DNA from: Phormidium ambiguum IAM M-71
Lineage (GTDB): Bacteria; Cyanobacteriota; Cyanobacteriia; Cyanobacteriales; Aerosakkonemataceae
Length of the DNA: 50,169 bases
Assembly: GCF_001904725.1 (NCBI RefSeq)
Contig: NZ_MRCE01000043.1
Span: 9,478-59,646 of the forward strand
Direction: 5' to 3'
Shown: in pieces, positions 46,423-50,169 of the stretch
Layout of the letters: the number at the start of each line of letters is the position of its first letter
Numbering within the stretch: position 1 is the stretch's first letter
Made by a program: the position numbers and the translations under genes
The notes under the pieces: generated by a model
What the model saw: only the letters and a program-made list of their open reading frames with translations
Told to the model about the DNA's origin: nothing
Databases searched by the model: none

Positions 46423-46872
46423 ATGCTAATTAAACAGATTATTTCCGTGATGGCTAAAATAACTACTTTATCTATTCCCCAATCAGCAGTAATTCCCTAC
46501 CGCATTCAAGATGGAAAATTGGAGATTTTGCTGATCACTTCTTCCGGGGGGAAACGTTGGATTATTCCTAAAGGAATGATTGAAATATTTATGAAACCTC
46601 ACGATTCCGCAGCGAAAGAAGCTTGGGAAGAAGCGGGAGTTGTCGGTGAAGTTTCCGAAACTCCGATTGGTACTTACAGCTACAAAAAATCGGGATGTAC
46701 TTTTTTAGTTGAAGTCTTTGCTTTGCGTGTTGATACTGTGTTTCATCATTGGCCAGAAGCTAAAATTAGAAAAAGAGAGTGGTTGAGTTACAAACAAGCA
46801 ATTAAGCGAATTGAGGAATCAGATTTAAAGCAAATTTTACTGGAATTTCCCCTTCATATCATGTCCGTTTAA
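46423..46872 (+). CDS. Nudix hydrolase
   Basis: 149 residues (140 from the second ATG at 46450). The Nudix box is recognisable (WIIPKGMIE...AAKEAWEEAGVVG) and resembles the diphosphoinositol-polyphosphate/Ap4A group with PKG before it. Two box positions differ from the GX5EX7REUXEEXGU consensus: the first Glu is Met, and Arg is Lys. The metal-binding EE pair is kept. The substrate cannot be given. The gene stands alone between the toxin-antitoxin pair and the hydroxylase gene. Confidence 0.85.
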   Translation: MLIKQIISVMAKITTLSIPQSAVIPYRIQDGKLEILLITSSGGKRWIIPKGMIEIFMKPHDSAAKEAWEEAGVVGEVSETPIGTYSYKKSGCTFLVEVFALRVDTVFHHWPEAKIRKREWLSYKQAIKRIEESDLKQILLEFPLHIMSV

Positions 46873-46969
46873 TTATCCATAATGTAGAGAGGTTATATAT
46901 TCTTTATAGGTTTTGGGAATAGAAAGTATTAGTGAAAAGAAAGAGAAGACTTCTAGAGGTAAGGTAATA

Positions 46970-47716
46970 ATGAGTGGAAAACTGGTTGTAATTTTTGGCA
47001 GTGTTTTAATTTTCGGAATTCTGGAAAATTTGTTTCCATTTTTTACTTATAAGCAAAGTTTAGTTAATCGGATGGGTGCTAATTTTGGGTTAGGTGTGTT
47101 GAATGCGATCGCCACTAGCTTAACCACAGTTTGGTTATCCAAATGGTTACAACAACAAACAAGTTGGCCAGGGTTATTTCATGAGATGAAACCAATTTGG
47201 TTAGTAGGCATTTTATCAATTTTAATTTTAGATTTATATATGTATTTTTGGCATCGATTAATGCACGCTTGGCCTTTAGCGTGGCGTTTTCATGCTGTAC
47301 ATCACACGGAACAAGCAATGAATGTTTCCACAGCTTATCGGTTTCATGCTATTGAAGTAATTGTTTCTTATTTACCCAAACTTTTTTTGATTTGGTTTTT
47401 GGGTATTCCGATTCAAGCATTGTTAATTTATGAACTAGCATTTGTGTCTGTCATCGTTTTTCATCATAGTAATTGGGCGTTGAATTATCAGTGCGATCGC
47501 TTTTTAAGTTACTTCATTGTTACACCTAATTATCATCGAGTTCATCACTCACAAATTGTTCAAGAAACCAACTCTAATTATGCTAGTATTTTGACAATTT
47601 GGGATCGAATTTTTCAGTCTTTCCGGCATAGAGATGACCCGGAAAATATTAAATTAGGTTTGACAACAGAAGCTAAAGAACTAAACTTAATTAACTTACT
47701 AAGTCTCCCTTTTTAA
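46970..47716 (+). CDS. Fatty-acid hydroxylase/sterol desaturase family protein
   Basis: 248 residues from the ATG at 46970, which has AGGTAAGG just upstream; a TTG at 46913 would add 19 charged residues. Hydrophobic helices bracket the di-iron histidine clusters HRLMH, HAVHH, HHSNW and HRVHH. It is an integral membrane oxidase using O2 and a reduced electron donor. Relatives hydroxylate fatty acids, sterols or carotenoids; the substrate is not evident. Its stop codon shares TTAA with the convergent gene. Confidence 0.87.
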   Translation: MSGKLVVIFGSVLIFGILENLFPFFTYKQSLVNRMGANFGLGVLNAIATSLTTVWLSKWLQQQTSWPGLFHEMKPIWLVGILSILILDLYMYFWHRLMHAWPLAWRFHAVHHTEQAMNVSTAYRFHAIEVIVSYLPKLFLIWFLGIPIQALLIYELAFVSVIVFHHSNWALNYQCDRFLSYFIVTPNYHRVHHSQIVQETNSNYASILTIWDRIFQSFRHRDDPENIKLGLTTEAKELNLINLLSLPF

Positions 47717-48576
47717 GGATTACAGTACATACATTGTGCAGGATCGACTTGTTCAATGCCATCAGGAAATAGAATCTCTTTTTGAAACCCACATTTTTGG
47801 CATTGATAAATAGCTGATAAAGTTAACTGCGTTGGCATATTGCATAAAGCACAAGGCAACCCACGTTTTCTTTCAGTTAAACTAAAACCCGGATAATCAC
47901 ATTTTGGACAAAGACTATTAATTTTTTCTACTAAATTAAGCGTAGCTTTGGCAATATTTTTCATCCTTGTTGGATTGTAAAGCGCCCGCATATCTGTTTC
48001 TAAATGCACTTTGCCATTAGATGATTTTTTGAGAAACAAACTAACAGCTTCTTCTAGCTTTTCTGGAGTGGTAATTCCCTTAATTATTTCGCTATTATCT
48101 TTCGGTGTTTCTTCAAACATGACCACTAAACCATGTTCGGGAAATCCAACTTTTTGAGCAAATTCAAAAGCTGCTTCGACGCTTTTAACTACTTGATGAC
48201 TATGGTTAGTTTCCGTAGAAAACTCTTCTCCAATAATTTCTATGTCATGCTTTTTATCTAATAGCATGACTATTTCCCGATTACAAGATAGGTAGGGAAC
48301 AAAAGGATGAGGGCCAAAAGTTCCTTCGCTGGAAATTGCTAAAGTTTCCCCTGTAATATTTAATGCTTGTTCGGCTTTAATTTTAGCTGCTTCGATTTGA
48401 GTTCCTAATCGTTTGATTTCTCTGGTGAATGTACCAAATTTATCGCTATCAAAGGTAGAAGGAACGATCGCTTTTATGCCCAACTCTTTGGCTAAAATTG
48501 GTGCGATCGCTTCTTCTTTTTTGTGCATAGTCGCTATTACAGCTATGCGATCGACAAACAATGATCCACTATTCAT
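47713..48576 (-). CDS. DUF6671-like protein with C-terminal zinc ribbons
   Basis: 287 residues. The N-terminal part (about 1-215) contains RIAVIATMHKKEEAIAPIL, ISSEGTFGPHPFVPY, EIVMLLDKKHDIEIIGEE and the basic ETDMRALYNPTRMKNI. The last 65 residues hold four CxxC knuckles (CPKC, CALC, CQKC, CMYC) forming one or two zinc ribbons. I believe it matches DUF6671, whose function is unknown; the conserved Glu/His/Arg residues suggest an enzyme. No genes of known pathway flank it. Confidence 0.7.
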   Translation of the reverse strand: MNSGSLFVDRIAVIATMHKKEEAIAPILAKELGIKAIVPSTFDSDKFGTFTREIKRLGTQIEAAKIKAEQALNITGETLAISSEGTFGPHPFVPYLSCNREIVMLLDKKHDIEIIGEEFSTETNHSHQVVKSVEAAFEFAQKVGFPEHGLVVMFEETPKDNSEIIKGITTPEKLEEAVSLFLKKSSNGKVHLETDMRALYNPTRMKNIAKATLNLVEKINSLCPKCDYPGFSLTERKRGLPCALCNMPTQLTLSAIYQCQKCGFQKEILFPDGIEQVDPAQCMYCNP

Positions 48577-48736
48577 CTTTGCAAGGAATTATTTAAGCTA
48601 GATTAAAAATTTATTAAATTATAGCATTTAGTTGAACATTGACAAGATTAAGACTCTTTCAAAAGAAAGATTAAATATGTACTAATTAGTTTAGAATATT
48701 TTGTTAGTATGATTTTAGTTCAATCTGGTTAATTTT

Positions 48737-50089
48737 ATGTCTTGGCATAGTTTCTTAAGAAATATAGCGGATTATTACAAACTTTCTGGTACAGAAAGAG
48801 ATATTTTTATGGAACGTTTTAATGAATATAATTATGAAAAAAACGAAATTCAAATTATTGCTGATTTAAAAAGGAATCTCCGAATAGACATCGATGAAAC
48901 TGAATATAAAAAGCAATTGCGAATAATTTATGATAAATTCATTCAAAGTAAAGAAAACCCAGAAGGGTGTCCAGACCTTGATTATAAAGGGCCTAATAAA
49001 TATAAAAAATTACTAGCTTGGTTAGAAGCCAAATATGAACAAGGTTCGGCTGTAGAAACTCCTCAACCCTTGCCAAAACCCAAATATCCGAACATAGCAG
49101 AACCCTTAAATTCACCTTTTTATATCGAACGTCCAGAGATTGAAAGTAACTCATATCAACAAGTATTACAACCAGGGTCTTTAATTTTAATTAAAGCGGC
49201 TAATCAAGTTGGTAAAACGTCTTTGTTAATCAGAATTTTAGATTATGCGGCAACTCAAAACTGTAGAACAGTGCAGTTAAATTTTTGGTCAGATGCCAAA
49301 GCTGCTGATTTTGAAAGTTTAGATAAATTCCTACATTGGTTATGTATAAATATTAGTCGTCAATTGCATTTAAGTCCCAAGTTGGATGCTGACTGGGATG
49401 AAAATATTGATAGTAAAAATAACTGCACTGCATATTTCCAGAAACACTTTTTATCTATTACAAATAATCCTTTGGTTTTAGGTTTAGATGAAATCGATCG
49501 CGTTTTTCACTATCGAGACATTGCTGAAGATTTTTTCGCTTTACTGCGAGAATGGCATGATAATTCCCCTAAATTACCTATTTGGCAAAACCTGCGATTA
49601 GTTTTAACCTATTCTACAGAACCGTATATTAGATTAGATAAAAAACACACCCCTTTTCCGGTGGGATTCAAAATCAAAATTAGCGAATTTACCGCTAAGG
49701 AAATTCAAACTTTAGCCGATTTACACCAACTTTGTTGGAACTCTAAAGAAGTAAAACAATTAATGTCAATAGTTGGGGGACATCCTTATCTAGTACGTCT
49801 AGCTTTCTACCATTTAACCCGCCAAAAAATCAATTTAGAGGGGCTTTTATCGGAAGCAACTAGTCGGACAGGAATTTATCACGAACACCTCAAGAATTTG
49901 CTAGATTATTTAGATGATTATCCAGAATTAAGAGCAGCAATGCGGAAAGTTTTAAAAACCGATAAAGGCGTACAATTAGACATTACTCGTACTAATAAAT
50001 TAGAAGCTTTGGGTTTAGTGAAAATTCAAGGTAATAAAGTAATTCCTAGTTGTCAATTGTACCGTGATTATTTGCGCGATCGTCTTTAG
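48737..50089 (+). CDS. AAA-like (STAND-type) ATPase
   Basis: 450 residues, soluble. An N-terminal helical domain of about 85 residues (FLRNIADYYKLSGTERDIFMERF) resembles small effector-associated modules. A proline-rich linker follows (PQPLPKPKYPNIAEPLNSPF), then an AAA-like P-loop domain with Walker A ANQVGKTS (about 155-162), Walker B LVLGLDEID (about 246-254) and a C-terminal winged-helix part. FYIERPEIE before the P-loop is typical of the AAA-like (PF14516) group common in cyanobacteria. Such ATPases are often signalling or conflict-system switches, but the partner is unknown. The gene is AT-rich. Confidence 0.8.
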   Translation: MSWHSFLRNIADYYKLSGTERDIFMERFNEYNYEKNEIQIIADLKRNLRIDIDETEYKKQLRIIYDKFIQSKENPEGCPDLDYKGPNKYKKLLAWLEAKYEQGSAVETPQPLPKPKYPNIAEPLNSPFYIERPEIESNSYQQVLQPGSLILIKAANQVGKTSLLIRILDYAATQNCRTVQLNFWSDAKAADFESLDKFLHWLCINISRQLHLSPKLDADWDENIDSKNNCTAYFQKHFLSITNNPLVLGLDEIDRVFHYRDIAEDFFALLREWHDNSPKLPIWQNLRLVLTYSTEPYIRLDKKHTPFPVGFKIKISEFTAKEIQTLADLHQLCWNSKEVKQLMSIVGGHPYLVRLAFYHLTRQKINLEGLLSEATSRTGIYHEHLKNLLDYLDDYPELRAAMRKVLKTDKGVQLDITRTNKLEALGLVKIQGNKVIPSCQLYRDYLRDRL

Positions 50090-50169
50090 AAGGCAAAAGG
50101 CAGAGGGCAGAAGGAAAGGCAGAAGGCAGAAGGCAGAAGGCAGAAGGTAAGAAAGGCAGAAGGCAGAAG
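50090..50169. repeat. Heptamer tandem array (GGCAGAA), running off the window
   Basis: GGCAGAA units with a few GGAAAGG and TAAGAAA interruptions start directly after the stop codon of the ATPase gene and continue to the last base of the window, so the array is cut. Confidence 0.93.

Overview
The window is chromosomal DNA from a filamentous, motile cyanobacterium. This rests on many HIP1-type GCGATCGC palindromes, heptanucleotide tandem repeats of the CTTCTGC class between genes, and cyanobacterial genes: tocopherol enzymes, CcsA, CofH, DUF3318 and DUF3352 proteins, and a complete hmp (hormogonium motility and polysaccharide) type chemotaxis locus. I see no rRNA, tRNA, CRISPR array, prophage or intact IS transposase. 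The genus cannot be fixed from the sequence alone.

Layout. 1-2033: three minus-strand genes, a peptidoglycan-binding protein, a protein made of 20-residue repeats and a probable lipoprotein. 2310-4306: homogentisate prenyltransferase and a gamma-tocopherol-methyltransferase-like enzyme (vitamin E). 4445-6526: KtrB and KtrA potassium uptake. 6555-12694: housekeeping genes (TPR protein, QueA, an unknown protein, YraN, a lumenal pentapeptide protein, DNA primase). 12695-13463: sparse, palindrome-rich, with one tiny probable gene. 14074-17756: two paralogous nucleoside transporters flanking a DUF3318 gene. 17756-18059: two miniature palindromic elements and a heptamer array packed side by side. 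18072-28048: GT2-GtrA glycosyltransferase, CofH, an apparently imported haloperoxidase-type hydrolase, secreted and membrane-anchored unknowns, a four-helix-bundle gene between inverted heptamer arrays, CcsA, a PilH/CheY-type regulator and TilS.

28153-41493 is the dominant feature. hmpF (minus strand) lies head to head with hmpA-hmpB-hmpC-hmpD-hmpE: PATAN response regulator, CheY, CheW, methyl-accepting protein and CheA hybrid kinase. By homology this pathway drives type IV pilus-based gliding. Signals sensed by the HmpD array would control HmpE autophosphorylation, which in turn phosphorylates HmpA and HmpB, with HmpF acting at the pilus machinery. HmpE carries a very long acidic linker with 66-bp tandem repeats.

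41569-50169: an accessory-looking tail with a sirtuin, prolyl oligopeptidase, HNH nuclease, a VapC-type toxin-antitoxin pair with a decayed PIN remnant beside it, a Nudix hydrolase, a fatty-acid-hydroxylase family protein, a DUF6671-like protein and an AAA-like ATPase. Several miniature inverted-repeat elements sit in the gaps. I found no clearly undescribed multi-gene system. The best leads are the repeat families, the tandem-repeat proteins, the toxin remnant and the unassigned small genes.
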